Positions 17,685 to 27,194 are shown, numbered from the stretch's first letter. The stretch is DNA of 64,000 bases from Leucobacter chromiisoli (GCF_016522505.1 NZ_JAEHOH010000014.1:1-64000), one strand, 5' to 3'. The notes: generated from the sequence alone by a model not told the origin. A program made the numbers and translations.

Positions 17685-19480
17685 CGCACCCGCCCCCCGG
17701 CCTCGTCGGTCAGACTCATGCGGGCGATCCAGCCGGCGTGGTCGAGCACCTCGGGGGACATGGAGTCGACCTTCGCGTGCGAGATCATCGGGTGGAACGG
17801 GCGCTCGCCCCGCTCCCCCGCTCCCACGAGCTCCTCGTGCAGCTTCTCGCCGTGCCGCAGCCCAGTGAAGACGATCTCGACCTGCTTGCCCGACTGCGCG
17901 ATCATGCGCTTCGCGACGTCGAGGATCCGCACCGGCTCCCCCATGTCGAGGATCAGCACCTCGCCCGGGCGCCCGATGCCTCCGGCCTGGATGACGAGCT
18001 GGCTCGCCTCGGGGATCGTCATGAAGAATCGCGTCACGTCGGGGTGCGTGACCGTGAGCGGCCCGCCCGACTCGATCAGCGCGCGGAAGGTCGGCAGCAT
18101 CGATCCGCGGCTGCCGATGACGTTGCCGAAGCGCACCGAGAGGTAGCGCCGGCCTGTTTCCTGCGCCATCCAGGCCGTGAGCTTCTCGGCGACGCGCTTC
18201 GAGTGCCCCAGCACGCTGGTGGGGTTCGCGGCCTTATCCGTCGACACGTTCACGAACGTCCCGACTCCGGCGGCTCGAGCGGCCCTGAGCACGTTGAGGG
18301 TTCCGAGGACGTTCGTCTTCCACGCCTCGTCCGGATACTGCTCGAGCATCGGCAGGTGCTTGAGCGCCGCCGCGTGGAACACCACCTGCGGCTTGCGCTC
18401 CAGGAAGATCTGCTTGAGCGCGACCTCGTCGCGGATGTCGGCGAGCACGACGTCTCTCGTGTCGAGCAGCCCGTGGCCGCTGATCGAGAGCTGTGTCTCC
18501 TGCAGGGCCGTCTCGTCGCGGTCGAGCATCACGAGCTCGCGCGGGGCGAAACGGGCGAGCTGCCGGCACAGCTCCGCGCCGATGGAGCCGCCCGCTCCGG
18601 TGACCAGCACGACCCGATCCTGCAGGTACTCGGCGATGGACTCGGTGTCCAGGCGCACCGGATGCCGCCCGATGAGATCCTCGATCGACAGCTCCCGCGT
18701 CTCGCTCATCGCCGCCGAGTTGCGCAGCAGCTGCTCGAGCGGCGGCAGCACGAGCGCCTTCAGGCCCGCGGAGTCGGCGGCATCGTCGACGCGGCGCATG
18801 AGCGAGGCGTCGGCGTCGCCGATGCACACCATGAGCGTCGTCGCCCCGGTGTCGAGGGCGAGCCGCTTCAGATCCTCGAGCGCGCCGAGCACCCGGATCC
18901 CGCGCACCTCGTGGTTCCGCTTCGTCGCATCGTCGTCGATGAACCCCACCGGCAGGGCCGAGGCGTTCGGATCGGTGAGGAGGCGCTTGACCGTCTGGGT
19001 GCCGAGATAGCCGGCGCCGTAGATCAGCGTGCGCTCGGCCTCCTCCCCCGGCTTGAGCTGCTTCTCGGCGGAGAGCCGCAGCAGGTAGCGCACGAAGCCC
19101 ATGACGCTGAACGTGATCGGGGCCGCGATCACCAGGGTGCTCCGAGGGATCCCGTTGCCGTACCCGACCAGGTAGGCGAAGACCCACGCGATCACCATCA
19201 CGGCGGTGATGTTCAGCACGAGCGCTCGCACCTCGTCGAAGCTGCCGAGCTCGTACCGGCTGCGGTAGAGCCAGAACAGCCATCCGCCGAGCAGCTGCAG
19301 CAGCGCGGTCACGCCGATGACGGCGAGGGTCCAGCCCCAGTGGATGCGGGAGAAGTTGAAGTCGAAGCGGAGCACGAGGGCGGCGAGGATGCCGACGGTC
19401 CACGCGAAGACGTCGAGGAGGTACAGGGGACCGTACTGACGCGTGAAATGCGCGAATCGTCCGGCAGGTGTCGTCGGCAC
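17681..19480 (-). CDS. CapD/PglF-like membrane nucleotide-sugar 4,6-dehydratase
   Basis: 599 residues when started at GTG 19,478-19,480, which has GGAGAAC upstream; the frame is open for 92 more codons but that part is low-complexity Arg-rich sequence. Residues ~10-140 hold about four membrane segments, ~145-250 a CoA-binding-like Rossmann domain (IYGAGYLGTQTV), and ~285-580 the SDR catalytic domain with VLVTGAGGSIGAELCRQL and the NSTDK-type motif VSTDKAANPTSVLGHSKR. PglF-type enzymes convert UDP-GlcNAc to the 4-keto-6-deoxy sugar. Together with the transferase it would make and load the first sugar of an envelope glycan. Confidence 0.9.
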   Translation of the reverse strand: MPTTPAGRFAHFTRQYGPLYLLDVFAWTVGILAALVLRFDFNFSRIHWGWTLAVIGVTALLQLLGGWLFWLYRSRYELGSFDEVRALVLNITAVMVIAWVFAYLVGYGNGIPRSTLVIAAPITFSVMGFVRYLLRLSAEKQLKPGEEAERTLIYGAGYLGTQTVKRLLTDPNASALPVGFIDDDATKRNHEVRGIRVLGALEDLKRLALDTGATTLMVCIGDADASLMRRVDDAADSAGLKALVLPPLEQLLRNSAAMSETRELSIEDLIGRHPVRLDTESIAEYLQDRVVLVTGAGGSIGAELCRQLARFAPRELVMLDRDETALQETQLSISGHGLLDTRDVVLADIRDEVALKQIFLERKPQVVFHAAALKHLPMLEQYPDEAWKTNVLGTLNVLRAARAAGVGTFVNVSTDKAANPTSVLGHSKRVAEKLTAWMAQETGRRYLSVRFGNVIGSRGSMLPTFRALIESGGPLTVTHPDVTRFFMTIPEASQLVIQAGGIGRPGEVLILDMGEPVRILDVAKRMIAQSGKQVEIVFTGLRHGEKLHEELVGAGERGERPFHPMISHAKVDSMSPEVLDHAGWIARMSLTDEAGGRVR

Positions 19481-19725
19481 TCGTTCTCCGTTCTCCTGCG
19501 GCCACCCGATGGCGGAAGCCCGGACGGGCTCACGATCGAGGATACCGGCCGGTCGGCGGCCGAGCTGACAGCTCGCTGGTGCGCCGCCCACACGGCGTCG
19601 CGCCTCTCCGGGAGCGCACGCTCGGGGCCTCACGGCGAAGGGCGCCGTAGACAGGCGCCGCGGGATCGCGGTATGAATGTTCCAGCGGGGGCGGGCCCCG
19701 CGAGCATACTCCGAAGGGGAAGCAC

Positions 19726-19962
19726 ATGAGCGCCGACGATCTGGGGAAGAGAGCATCGGATTTCACGAGGAAGGCGGGTGACTTCGCGGACCAGCACCGG
19801 GACAAGATCGAGGAGGCGCTGCAGAGCGAGCAGGCCGAGCAGGTGAGCGACAAGCTCCTCGACGGCGCGGCCGGGTTCGCGAACAGGGTGACCGGCGGCA
19901 AGTTCGCCGACCGGGTCGAGGGCGTCAGGTCGAACCTCGACGACCGCCTCGGCAACGAGTGA
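19726..19962 (+). CDS. MT0933/Rv0909-type small putative antitoxin
   Basis: 78 charged residues, no membrane segment: ADDLGKRASDFTRKAGDFAD at the start, then a helical Glu/Gln/Lys-rich middle and FANRVTGGKFADRVEGVRS. This pattern matches my memory of the MT0933-like antitoxin family (PF14013), small actinobacterial proteins with a TGGKY/F-A/S-D signature. GAAGGGGA stands five bases before the ATG. No toxin gene accompanies it; it is divergent from the CapD-like gene and convergent with tuf, sharing the terminator. An antitoxin role is therefore doubtful, and a stress-related small protein is an alternative. Confidence 0.65.
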   Translation: MSADDLGKRASDFTRKAGDFADQHRDKIEEALQSEQAEQVSDKLLDGAAGFANRVTGGKFADRVEGVRSNLDDRLGNE

Positions 19963-19987
19963 CCTCGGCCCGAGGAGGCCGCAGACG

Positions 19988-20021
19988 GGAAAGGCCCCGG
20001 GGATCACCCCGGGGCCTTTCC
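19988..20021. terminator. Bidirectional terminator between the small + gene and tuf
   Basis: GGAAAGGCCCCGGGG (19,988-20,002) and its exact complement (20,007-20,021) flank the loop ATCA; GCAGA/TCTGC (19,981-19,985/20,022-20,026) extends the stem past a two-base bulge. It lies between the ends of two convergent genes (19,962 and 20,053). In the direction of each gene the arm ends in TTTCC. Confidence 0.9.
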
Positions 20022-20052
20022 TCTGCAGATCGATGCTGCGAGGCGTCTGAGA

Positions 20053-21246
20053 CTACTCGACGATCTTGGTCACCGTGCCGGCGCCGACGGTGCGGCCGCC
20101 CTCACGGATCGCGAAGCCGAGGCCCTCCTCCATGGCGATGGGCTGGATCAGCTCGACCACCATGTCGGTGGTGTCGCCGGGCATGACCATCGGCTTGTCC
20201 TCGGGAAGGGTGATGACACCGGTCACGTCAGTCGTACGGAAGTAGAACTGCGGACGGTAGTTCGTCTCGAACGGGTTGTGACGGCCGCCCTCATCCTTCT
20301 TGAGGATGTAGGCGGTGCCCTCGAACTTGGTGTGCGGGGTGATCGAGCCCGGCTTCACGACGACCTGACCGCGCTCGACGTCCTCGCGCTTGGTGCCGCG
20401 GAGCAGCAGACCGCAGTTCTCGCCGGCCCACGCCTCGTCGAGCTGCTTGTGGAACATCTCGATGCCGGTGACGGTGGTCTTCTGCGTCGGGCGCAGACCC
20501 ACGATCTCGACCTCGGAGTTGATGGCGAGGGTACCGCGCTCGGCGCGGCCGGTCACCACGGTGCCGCGACCGGTGATGGTGAAGACGTCCTCGACGGGCA
20601 TGAGGAACGGCTTGTCCTTGTCACGCACGGGATCGGGGATGTTGTTGTCGACGGCCTCCATGAGCTCGACGATGGAGTCGACCCACTTCTCGTTGCCCTG
20701 CAGCGCCTCGTAGCCCGAGACGCGCACCACGGGGACGTCGTCGCCCGGGTAGCCCTGCTTGGAGAGCTCCTCGCGGACCTCCATCTCGACGAGCTCGAGG
20801 ATCTCCTCGTCGTCGACCATGTCGCTCTTGTTGAGGGCGACGAGCAGGTAGGGGACGCCGACCTGCTTGGCGAGCAGGATGTGCTCCTTGGTCTGCGCCA
20901 TCATGCCGTCGGTCGCCGCGACCACGAGGATCGCGCCGTCCATCTGAGCGGCACCGGTGATCATGTTCTTGATGTAGTCGGCGTGGCCGGGGGCATCGAC
21001 GTGAGCGTAGTGACGCTTCTCGGTCTCGTACTCGACGTGCGAGATGTTGATGGTGATGCCGCGCTGGCGCTCCTCGGGAGCCGAGTCGATCGTGTCGAAG
21101 TCGCGCTTGACGTTGACGTCAGACGGGAACTTCTCGGCCAGAACCTGCGAGATCGCAGCGGTAAGGGTGGTCTTACCGTGGTCGACGTGACCGATCGTTC
21201 CGATGTTTACGTGCGGCTTGGTCCGCTCGAACTTGGCCTTCGCCAC
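20053..21246 (-). CDS. tuf: Elongation factor Tu
   Basis: GTPase delivering aminoacyl-tRNA to the ribosome. The 397 residues contain the G1 loop GHVDHGKTT (near 19), G3 DAPGHADY, G4 NKSD and the SGYEALQG region in domain 1, then domains 2 and 3 ending [21 protein letters not shown]. Note DAPGH, the actinobacterial form of DCPGH. The start is GTG (21,244-21,246) with GAGGAGGACC upstream. It is 160 bases downstream of fusA with a hairpin in the gap, so independent expression is likely. Confidence 0.98.
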   Translation of the reverse strand: MAKAKFERTKPHVNIGTIGHVDHGKTTLTAAISQVLAEKFPSDVNVKRDFDTIDSAPEERQRGITINISHVEYETEKRHYAHVDAPGHADYIKNMITGAAQMDGAILVVAATDGMMAQTKEHILLAKQVGVPYLLVALNKSDMVDDEEILELVEMEVREELSKQGYPGDDVPVVRVSGYEALQGNEKWVDSIVELMEAVDNNIPDPVRDKDKPFLMPVEDVFTITGRGTVVTGRAERGTLAINSEVEIVGLRPTQKTTVTGIEMFHKQLDEAWAGENCGLLLRGTKREDVERGQVVVKPGSITPHTKFEGTAYILKKDEGGRHNPFETNYRPQFYFRTTDVTGVITLPEDKPMVMPGDTTDMVVELIQPIAMEEGLGFAIREGGRTVGAGTVTKIVE

Positions 21247-21365
21247 TATGGTCCTCCTCAGGACGTCAGGTACCGTTCTCCCCCGATGGTTTCGGAGGGC
21301 GCGAGTACGGGTTTCTTCACTATGTTACTTGCTCGGGCCTGCTCACGCGAGCCGAGCAGCCGACC

Positions 21366-21392
21366 CGGCGGCGGGATTCCCGCCCGCCGCCG
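21366..21392 (-). terminator. GC hairpin between fusA and tuf
   Basis: CGGCGGCGGG (21,366-21,375) pairs with 21,383-21,392 around a seven-base loop, starting 15 bases after the fusA stop. It may lower read-through into tuf. No U-run follows, and the tuf promoter on the remaining 120 bases is not obvious. Confidence 0.55.
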
Positions 21393-21406
21393 GACCGCGG
21401 ACGATG

Positions 21407-23521
21407 TTACTCGCCCTTAGCCTTCTGAACGATCTCATCGGCCACGGCCTTCGGCACCTCTGCATAGGAGTCGAAGGTCATCGAGAACACCGCGCGACCG
21501 CTGGTCTTCGACCGGAGGTCGCCGATGTACCCGAACATCTCGGAGAGCGGCACGAGCGCGTTGACGATCTTGACGCCGCTCGCGTCCTCCATCGACTGGA
21601 TCTGACCGCGACGGGAGTTGATGTCGCCGATCACGTCGCCCATGTACTCCTCGGGGGTGCGCACCTCGACCGCCATCATGGGCTCGAGCAGCACGGGCTT
21701 CGCCATGCGCGCGGCCTCCTTGAAGGCCATCGAGCCGGCGATCTTGAACGCCATCTCCGACGAGTCCACGTCGTGGTACTGGCCGTCGAGCAGCGTCGCC
21801 TTGACACCCACGACGGGGAAGCCGGCGAGGATGCCGTACTGCATCGCGTCCTGGATGCCCGCGTTCACCGAGGGGATGTACTCCCGAGGCACGCGACCGC
21901 CGGTCACCTTGTCCTCGAACTCGTAGATCTTGTCGCCCTCGACCTCGAGCGGCTCGAGCGCGATCTGCACCTTCGCGAACTGACCGGAACCACCGGTCTG
22001 CTTCTTGTGGGTGTAGTCGTACTTCTCGACCGTCTTGCGGATCGTCTCGCGGTACGCGACCTGCGGCTTGCCGACGTTCGCCTCGACCTTGAACTCGCGC
22101 CGCATCCGGTCGACGAGGATGTCGAGGTGCAGCTCGCCCATGCCGGCGATGACGGTCTGGCCCGTCTCGGCGTTGAGGCTCACGCGGAACGTGGGATCCT
22201 CTTCGGCGAGCTTCTGGATCGCGGTCGACAGCTTGTCCTGATCGCCCTTGGTCTTCGGCTCGATGGCCACCTCGATGACCGGCTCGGGGAAGGTCATCGA
22301 CTCGAGCACCACCTGGTTGTTCGGGTCGCAGAGGGTGTCGCCCGTGGTCGTGTCCTTGAGGCCGATCACCGCGTAGATGTTGCCCGCGGTCAGGTTGTCG
22401 ACCGGGTTCTCCTTGTTGGCGTGCATCTGGAAGATCTTCCCGATGCGCTCCTTCTTGCCCTTGGTCGAGTTGACGACCTGCGCGCCCGAGTCGACCTGGC
22501 CCGAGTACACGCGGACGTAGGTCAGGCGGCCGAAGAAGGGGTGCACCGCGACCTTGAAGGCGAGCGCGGAGAACGGCTCCGAGGCGTCGGGCTTGCGATC
22601 GATCTCGATCGACTCGTCGCGCGGATCGTGCGCCTTGATCGAGCCCACGTCGAGCGGGTTCGGCAGGAAGTCCACCACGGCGTCGAGCATGGGCTGCACA
22701 CCGCGGTTCTTGAACGCGGAGCCGCAGTACACCGGGAAGGTGTCGCCCTCGAGCACGAGCTTGCGGATGCCGCCCTTGAGCTCGTCGATCGTCAGCTCCT
22801 CGCCGCCGAAGAACTTCTCGAGCAGGTCGTCGTCGGACTCGGCGACGGTCTCGACGAGCTTCGCGCGGTACTCCTCGGCCTTCGCCTGGAGCTCGGCCGG
22901 GATCTCGCGGGTCTCGTAGGCGGCGCCGAGCGCGACGTCGCCCTTCGCGTCGCCCGGCCACACGAGCGCCTGCATCGAGAGCAGGTCGACGACGCCGACG
23001 AAGTCGGCCTCGGCCCCGATGGGGAGCTGCATCACGAGCGGCTTGGCGCCGAGACGGTTGATGATGGTGTCCACCGTGAAGTAGAAGTCGGCGCCCATCT
23101 TGTCCATCTTGTTGACGAAGCAGATGCGGGGCACGTTGTACTTGTCGGCCTGACGCCACACGGTCTCGGACTGGGGCTCGACGCCCTCCTTGCCGTCGAA
23201 CACGGCGACGGCGCCGTCGAGCACGCGGAGCGAGCGCTCCACCTCGACGGTGAAGTCGACGTGCCCGGGTGTGTCGATGATGTTGATCTGGTTCTTGTTC
23301 CAGAAGCAGGTCACCGCGGCACTGGTGATGGTGATGCCGCGCTCCTTCTCCTGCTCCATCCAGTCGGTCGTCGAGGCACCATCGTGGGTCTCGCCCAGCT
23401 TGTGGTTCACACCCGTGTAGAACAGGATGCGCTCGGTGGTGGTGGTCTTGCCGGCATCGATGTGGGCCATGATGCCGATGTTGCGGACCTTGCTCAGGTC
23501 GGTGAGCACGTCTTGTGCCAC
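21407..23521 (-). CDS. fusA: Elongation factor G
   Basis: Translocase GTPase of 704 residues. G1 [13 protein letters not shown] (near 19), G3 DTPGHVDF, and G4 [10 protein letters not shown] are intact, followed by domains II-V (for example [18 protein letters not shown] near 470 and [16 protein letters not shown] near 545). Start GTG at 23,519-23,521 with GGAGGAG seven bases upstream. It is 117 bases after rpsG with a long hairpin between. Only one EF-G gene is in the window. Confidence 0.98.
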   Translation of the reverse strand: MAQDVLTDLSKVRNIGIMAHIDAGKTTTTERILFYTGVNHKLGETHDGASTTDWMEQEKERGITITSAAVTCFWNKNQINIIDTPGHVDFTVEVERSLRVLDGAVAVFDGKEGVEPQSETVWRQADKYNVPRICFVNKMDKMGADFYFTVDTIINRLGAKPLVMQLPIGAEADFVGVVDLLSMQALVWPGDAKGDVALGAAYETREIPAELQAKAEEYRAKLVETVAESDDDLLEKFFGGEELTIDELKGGIRKLVLEGDTFPVYCGSAFKNRGVQPMLDAVVDFLPNPLDVGSIKAHDPRDESIEIDRKPDASEPFSALAFKVAVHPFFGRLTYVRVYSGQVDSGAQVVNSTKGKKERIGKIFQMHANKENPVDNLTAGNIYAVIGLKDTTTGDTLCDPNNQVVLESMTFPEPVIEVAIEPKTKGDQDKLSTAIQKLAEEDPTFRVSLNAETGQTVIAGMGELHLDILVDRMRREFKVEANVGKPQVAYRETIRKTVEKYDYTHKKQTGGSGQFAKVQIALEPLEVEGDKIYEFEDKVTGGRVPREYIPSVNAGIQDAMQYGILAGFPVVGVKATLLDGQYHDVDSSEMAFKIAGSMAFKEAARMAKPVLLEPMMAVEVRTPEEYMGDVIGDINSRRGQIQSMEDASGVKIVNALVPLSEMFGYIGDLRSKTSGRAVFSMTFDSYAEVPKAVADEIVQKAKGE

Positions 23522-23580
23522 AGGGGTCTCCTCCAGGGTGGGGATGGAAGTTGGTGCGGGATCGGGTTCGGCCGATCGTT

Positions 23581-23629
23581 CATCGGGCCTGTCGGGATGG
23601 GGCGAACCGCCACCCCGACAAGCCCGATG
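23581..23629 (-). terminator. Long hairpin between rpsG and fusA
   Basis: CATCGGGC (23,581-23,588) pairs with 23,622-23,629, and TGTCGGGATGG (23,590-23,600) pairs with CCACCCCGACA (23,610-23,620) with one wobble, leaving a nine-base loop. The stem of about 19 pairs starts ten bases after the rpsG stop. It can set the ratio of r-protein to EF-G mRNA by partial termination or mRNA stabilisation. Confidence 0.65.
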
Positions 23630-23638
23630 TGCGGATCA

Positions 23639-24109
23639 CTACCAGCGGTAGTGGGCGAAGGCGCGGTTCGACTCGGCCATCTTGTGCGTGTCCTCGCGGC
23701 GCTTGACAGCGGCGCCGAGCCCGTTGGAGGCGTCGAGGATCTCGTTGGTGAGGCGGTCGGTCATCGTGTTCTCACGACGAGCCTTGGCGTAGCTGGTCAG
23801 CCAGCGCAGCGCGAGGGTGTTCGCGCGGTGCGGCTTCACCTCGACGGGCACCTGGTAGGTGCTGCCGCCGACGCGGCGCGAGCGGACCTCGAGGGTGGGA
23901 CGCACGTTGTCGAGCGCCTTCTTGAGGACCGTCACGGCGTCCTGGCCGGACTTCTCGGCCACGTTCTCGAGAGCACCGTAGACGATGCGCTCGGCGAGGC
24001 CCTTCTTGCCGTCCAGGAGGATCTTGTTGACGAGCTGGCTCACGACGGGAGAGCCGTAGACCGGATCGGCGACGACGGGGCGCTTCGGAGCAGGACCCTT
24101 ACGAGGCAT
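23639..24109 (-). CDS. rpsG: 30S ribosomal protein S7
   Basis: S7 initiates assembly of the 30S head and lies at the E site. The 156-residue protein begins [19 protein letters not shown] and has the [20 protein letters not shown] strand and the C-terminal [13 protein letters not shown]. The ATG shares one base with the rpsL stop (TAATG), a very tight coupling. Confidence 0.97.
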   Translation of the reverse strand: MPRKGPAPKRPVVADPVYGSPVVSQLVNKILLDGKKGLAERIVYGALENVAEKSGQDAVTVLKKALDNVRPTLEVRSRRVGGSTYQVPVEVKPHRANTLALRWLTSYAKARRENTMTDRLTNEILDASNGLGAAVKRREDTHKMAESNRAFAHYRW

Positions 24110-24483
24110 TACTTCTTCTCCTTCTTCGCACCGTAGCGGCTGCGAGCCTGCTGACGATCCTTGACCGCCTGCGTGTCGAGCGCGCCGCGCACGATCCTGT
24201 AGCGGACACCGGGGAGGTCCTTCACACGACCGCCGCGCACGAGCACCATCGAGTGCTCCTGCAGGTTGTGGCCCTCACCGGGGATGTAGGCCGTGACCTC
24301 GGTTCCGTTCGAGAGCTTCACACGTGCGACCTTGCGCATCGCCGAGTTCGGCTTCTTCGGGGTGGTGGTGTACACACGGGTGCACACACCGCGCTGCTGA
24401 GGGTTCGCCTTCAGAGCGGGCGCCTTGGTCTTGGAGACCTTCGGCGTCCGGCCCTTGCGAACCAGCTGCTGAATAGTAGGCAC
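24109..24483 (-). CDS. rpsL: 30S ribosomal protein S12
   Basis: Decoding-centre protein. I start it at GTG 24,481-24,483 ([11 protein letters not shown]), with AGGAG five bases upstream; an in-frame codon eight residues earlier gives a non-conserved extension. The product is 124 residues. The streptomycin-related lysines are wild type: TPKKPNSA (Lys43) and [12 protein letters not shown] (Lys88). First gene of the str operon, with about 210 bases of leader. Confidence 0.97.
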   Translation of the reverse strand: MPTIQQLVRKGRTPKVSKTKAPALKANPQQRGVCTRVYTTTPKKPNSAMRKVARVKLSNGTEVTAYIPGEGHNLQEHSMVLVRGGRVKDLPGVRYRIVRGALDTQAVKDRQQARSRYGAKKEKK

Positions 24484-24698
24484 TGATTCTCCTAGTTGGT
24501 CCTGCACGGTGACAGGAATGCTTCATTTCGAACAAGCATGTGCGACCGCTTGCGCCGCCGCTGACCTGCTGCCGCTCGCGCGGCCGAGTGCAGGTATGCC
24601 GTGGGGGTTTCGCCCGTCTGGGCCAGGGACCCGAGGAGTCCTCCCTCGAGCTCTCCCGTGCTGGCACGACAAACCTCGGTGGAGTACACCAAAAGACA

Positions 24699-24728
24699 AC
24701 TATAGGCGGTGATGTCCCGTTACCGCAA
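24699..24728 (-). promoter_or_regulatory. Candidate promoter of the str operon (rpsL)
   Basis: Minus-strand TTGCGG (24,723-24,728) and TATAGT (24,699-24,704) are 18 bases apart, directly after the stop of the preceding gene (24,755). The same TTGCGG with 18-base spacing appears before the rRNA leader at the left edge. The 215 bases from here to rpsL contain no gene. Confidence 0.55.
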
Positions 24729-24754
24729 GGGTTCGAGCGCGAACCGGGCGACCG

Positions 24755-25402
24755 TCACTGCGGAGGTTCGAGGTGGCGGCTCAGCTCGTCGAGCATGCTC
24801 CGGATCTGCGGCTCCACGAAGCGGTGGACGGCGGCCTCGACCCGGTGCCGGTGCGCCATGAGCGCGAAGCACACCTGCCTTCCGGCCTCCTCCGCGCAGC
24901 GGTCGGCGAGCTCGATCTCCGCCTGCAGCCTCCGCTTCTCCTCCGCGCTCAGCGGCGGCCTGGGCAGCGGGGGCTCCGGGCGGCTCTCCTCCGCGAGCCC
25001 CGAGAAGGTGAAGAGGAAGGGCTGCTCGCTGTCGGCCGGTTCGGGATCGGGGTCGATGCCCTCGTACTCCGGTGCGAGCCCCGCCGACGGGTCGAATCCG
25101 CCGGTCGCCCACATCTCGGCGCCGCTCAGCTCCGCGTGCAGCGCGGGGAGCTCGGCGGCCGTGTAGTCGTCGACGCGGCGGTCGATGATCCGCTGCATGC
25201 GGGAGACGAGGGCGTGCGTCACCTGGTGCGGCACATCGCCGCCCAGCCCGGCCGCGGTGAGGAACGGCGATCCGGTGCAGCGGCGGCACAGGCGCGCCCT
25301 GCCGCGGTGCGTTCCCGGGGTCCAGCGGGGCACCCACCGCAGCCAGGCGTCGACGGCGGCGCTCACGCGCTCCTCGACAGTCTCGCCGGTCGCCACGATC
25401 AC
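24755..25402 (-). CDS. Conserved hypothetical protein (last of a three-gene set)
   Basis: 215 residues, soluble. I do not recognise a family. Seen: an N-terminal part with a C-x-x-C pair (RARLCRRCTGSPF, near residue 38), a middle acidic, Pro-rich stretch (EGIDPDPEPADSEQP) and a C-terminal alpha-helical part with many charged residues (LSAEEKRRLQAEIELADRC and RHRVEAAVHRFVEPQIRSM). The GTG start at 25,400-25,402 overlaps the stop of the membrane-protein gene upstream by four bases (GTGA). The three-gene order beside rpsL suggests a conserved actinobacterial unit, but its job is unknown. Confidence 0.7.
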   Translation of the reverse strand: MIVATGETVEERVSAAVDAWLRWVPRWTPGTHRGRARLCRRCTGSPFLTAAGLGGDVPHQVTHALVSRMQRIIDRRVDDYTAAELPALHAELSGAEMWATGGFDPSAGLAPEYEGIDPDPEPADSEQPFLFTFSGLAEESRPEPPLPRPPLSAEEKRRLQAEIELADRCAEEAGRQVCFALMAHRHRVEAAVHRFVEPQIRSMLDELSRHLEPPQ

Positions 25403-25992
25403 CGGTCACCACCCTTCGGGTCGTCATCGTCTCCGCGGGCGCCTCCGCCCCCTCCGAGGGTACCTCCGTCGCCCTCGCTCCAGGGGTCGATGCCGTAGTT
25501 CGCCCAGTCGGGCCCCAGATCGTCCTCGCGCTCCCAGGGCCACTTCGGCACCCCCCGGTCGCTGTACACCCGGCGCGCGAGCACCGCCCAGAAGAGCAGC
25601 GAGGCGGTCGCCCAGATCGGGACGAGCGACCAGGCGAAGGGACTCGCCCAGGTCTCCGCGCCGCCGAGCCCCACCGCGAATCCGACCAGGCACCACAGCA
25701 GGTACGCCACCGCCGCCGCGGCGAGCGTCGCGCCCCAGTGGGGCGTGCGCCGGCCCCGCAGCAGGGAGAGCGCCTGCAGCCAGAGCAGCCACGCGAGCAG
25801 GCCGAGCGCCGCGGCCACGACGACCGGCGCGACCCACCGGGGTCTGTCCCGGGTCGACACCGGGTCGATCCCCAGGCCGAGCGAGAGCAGCCCCCACACG
25901 GCGACGGTGAGGGCTGCCGCGACGATCACGGCGGCGAAGATCAGGCCCGCGACGTAGCCGCGGGTGACTCCTCGCCGAGCCGGACCCGTCAC
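25399..25992 (-). CDS. Four-helix membrane protein of unknown function
   Basis: 197 residues with four hydrophobic stretches at about 12-36, 51-74, 85-108 and 118-140, followed by a ~55-residue cytoplasmic or extracytoplasmic tail with VPKWPWEREDDLGPDWANYG and then an acidic, Gly-rich end. No catalytic motif is visible. GTG start at 25,990-25,992, overlapping the upstream stop by four bases. It is the middle gene of the set 27,047 to 24,755 and so probably works in one complex or process with the two flanking proteins. Confidence 0.75.
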   Translation of the reverse strand: MTGPARRGVTRGYVAGLIFAAVIVAAALTVAVWGLLSLGLGIDPVSTRDRPRWVAPVVVAAALGLLAWLLWLQALSLLRGRRTPHWGATLAAAAVAYLLWCLVGFAVGLGGAETWASPFAWSLVPIWATASLLFWAVLARRVYSDRGVPKWPWEREDDLGPDWANYGIDPWSEGDGGTLGGGGGARGDDDDPKGGDR

Positions 25993-27047
25993 GGCTTCTT
26001 CGCTCGGACCTCGGCGAGGGCCGTCTCGTACTCGGCGAGCAGCTCGGCGTTCTTCGCGGTCATGCGACGCCCGCGCGCACCGATCCAGGCGCCGAACCAG
26101 ATCGTCGCCTCACGGGCGACGAGGCCGGCGGCGATGGCGGGGACGGCGAGTCCGAACTGATCGACCAGGGAGAGTGGAGACCGCTCGAGCAGCGCGCCGA
26201 ATCCGGCCCGGTCCACCGCTCCCCCGGCGGTGCCCGCGAACCACACGAGAGCGCCGACGAGGAACCCTCCGAGCACGTAGGCCCACCAGCCAGCCCGGCC
26301 GACGACGAGCACGAGCACGATGAGCCCGACCAGGAAGGCGGCAGCGGCGGCGATGAAGCTCCAGGAGGTGAGCTGCTCCACGATCCCGTCGACGAACTGC
26401 GACGGCGCCAGCTCGGGCGCCGCCCACAGCGCGAGCACGCCCGCGTACACGAGCGCGAATCCGAGCGTCGCGAGCACGGCGATGAGCACGCCGGCGCCGC
26501 GGTTGCCCCGCAGCTCGGGCGGCATCGGCGTCTGCATGTAGAGCGCGGCCATCGGATGATCGGCGCTGATGCGGATCTCCCCGTCCCGCTCGGCGTCCGC
26601 GCGTTCGCGGGCGGCCTCGCGCTCCGGCGCGTCCACGCTGTCGAGGCCGGGCAGGCCCGCGGCGTCGGCGTCGCGCTCGGTGGGTCCCGCGCTCGGCAGC
26701 TCCTCGAGCTCGACGATCGAGGTTCGCTCAGTCGCGGGTTCGGGGCCGAGGCTCCGGCCGGACTGGTTACTCGGACCGGCGGCGCCCGTCGAGGCGACGA
26801 CGACAGCGCTCTCCGAGCGATCGGCGGCCGCCCCGGTCTCCTCTCGCTCGACCGGCTCCCCGACGGGCGGCAGGTCCTCGGCCGGGACCGCGATCGAGCC
26901 CTCGTCGTCGAGGCGCTCCCCGCCGGCGGTCTCGGGCTCGGTCCGGGCGTCCTTGGCGCGCTCGACGGCCGCGAGAACCTCGTTGAGGCTGGCCTCGGTC
27001 TCTTCGACGGGCGAGCCCGCCGGTCGCGTTTCGCGATCTTCGCTCAT
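25989..27047 (-). CDS. Membrane protein with long disordered N-terminus, unknown function
   Basis: 352 residues. Residues 1-~175 are acidic, Ala/Glu/Pro-rich and predicted disordered by composition; ~178-325 hold four hydrophobic segments (for example GVLIAVLATLGFALVYAGVL and AAAAAFLVGLIVLVLVVG); a short charged helix (AELLAEYETALAEVRAKKP) ends the protein. No family recognised. The segment HPMAALYMQTPMPPELRGNRG just before the first helix is unusually specific and may be a conserved contact. First gene of the three-gene set. Confidence 0.75.
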   Translation of the reverse strand: MSEDRETRPAGSPVEETEASLNEVLAAVERAKDARTEPETAGGERLDDEGSIAVPAEDLPPVGEPVEREETGAAADRSESAVVVASTGAAGPSNQSGRSLGPEPATERTSIVELEELPSAGPTERDADAAGLPGLDSVDAPEREAARERADAERDGEIRISADHPMAALYMQTPMPPELRGNRGAGVLIAVLATLGFALVYAGVLALWAAPELAPSQFVDGIVEQLTSWSFIAAAAAFLVGLIVLVLVVGRAGWWAYVLGGFLVGALVWFAGTAGGAVDRAGFGALLERSPLSLVDQFGLAVPAIAAGLVAREATIWFGAWIGARGRRMTAKNAELLAEYETALAEVRAKKP

Positions 27048-27194
27048 CGCTTCACCTCTCGTCGCGGCGTGTGCTGCCGGTTTGCTGGAAACAGTAGCAA
27101 CGCCGAGCAGGCGCGGACCGGATTCACCCCGTGTGTTCCCGATCCGGTGCGCGCGCTCGCGCGGCTGCCCCGTCCTTTCCCGACGCCTCGATGC

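Noticed and set aside
16548..19480. Insertion-element interpretation of the polysaccharide genes
   Set aside because: No terminal inverted repeats, target-site duplication or transposase seen.
21203..24136. Open frame of 977 codons spanning fusA and rpsG on the plus strand
   Set aside because: It crosses two certain minus-strand genes and their intergenic hairpins; low-complexity translation.
27048..27194. Terminator after the threonate-type dehydrogenase
   Set aside because: Only weak arms with an 18-base loop (27,117-27,123 and 27,142-27,148) could be found, too poor to annotate.
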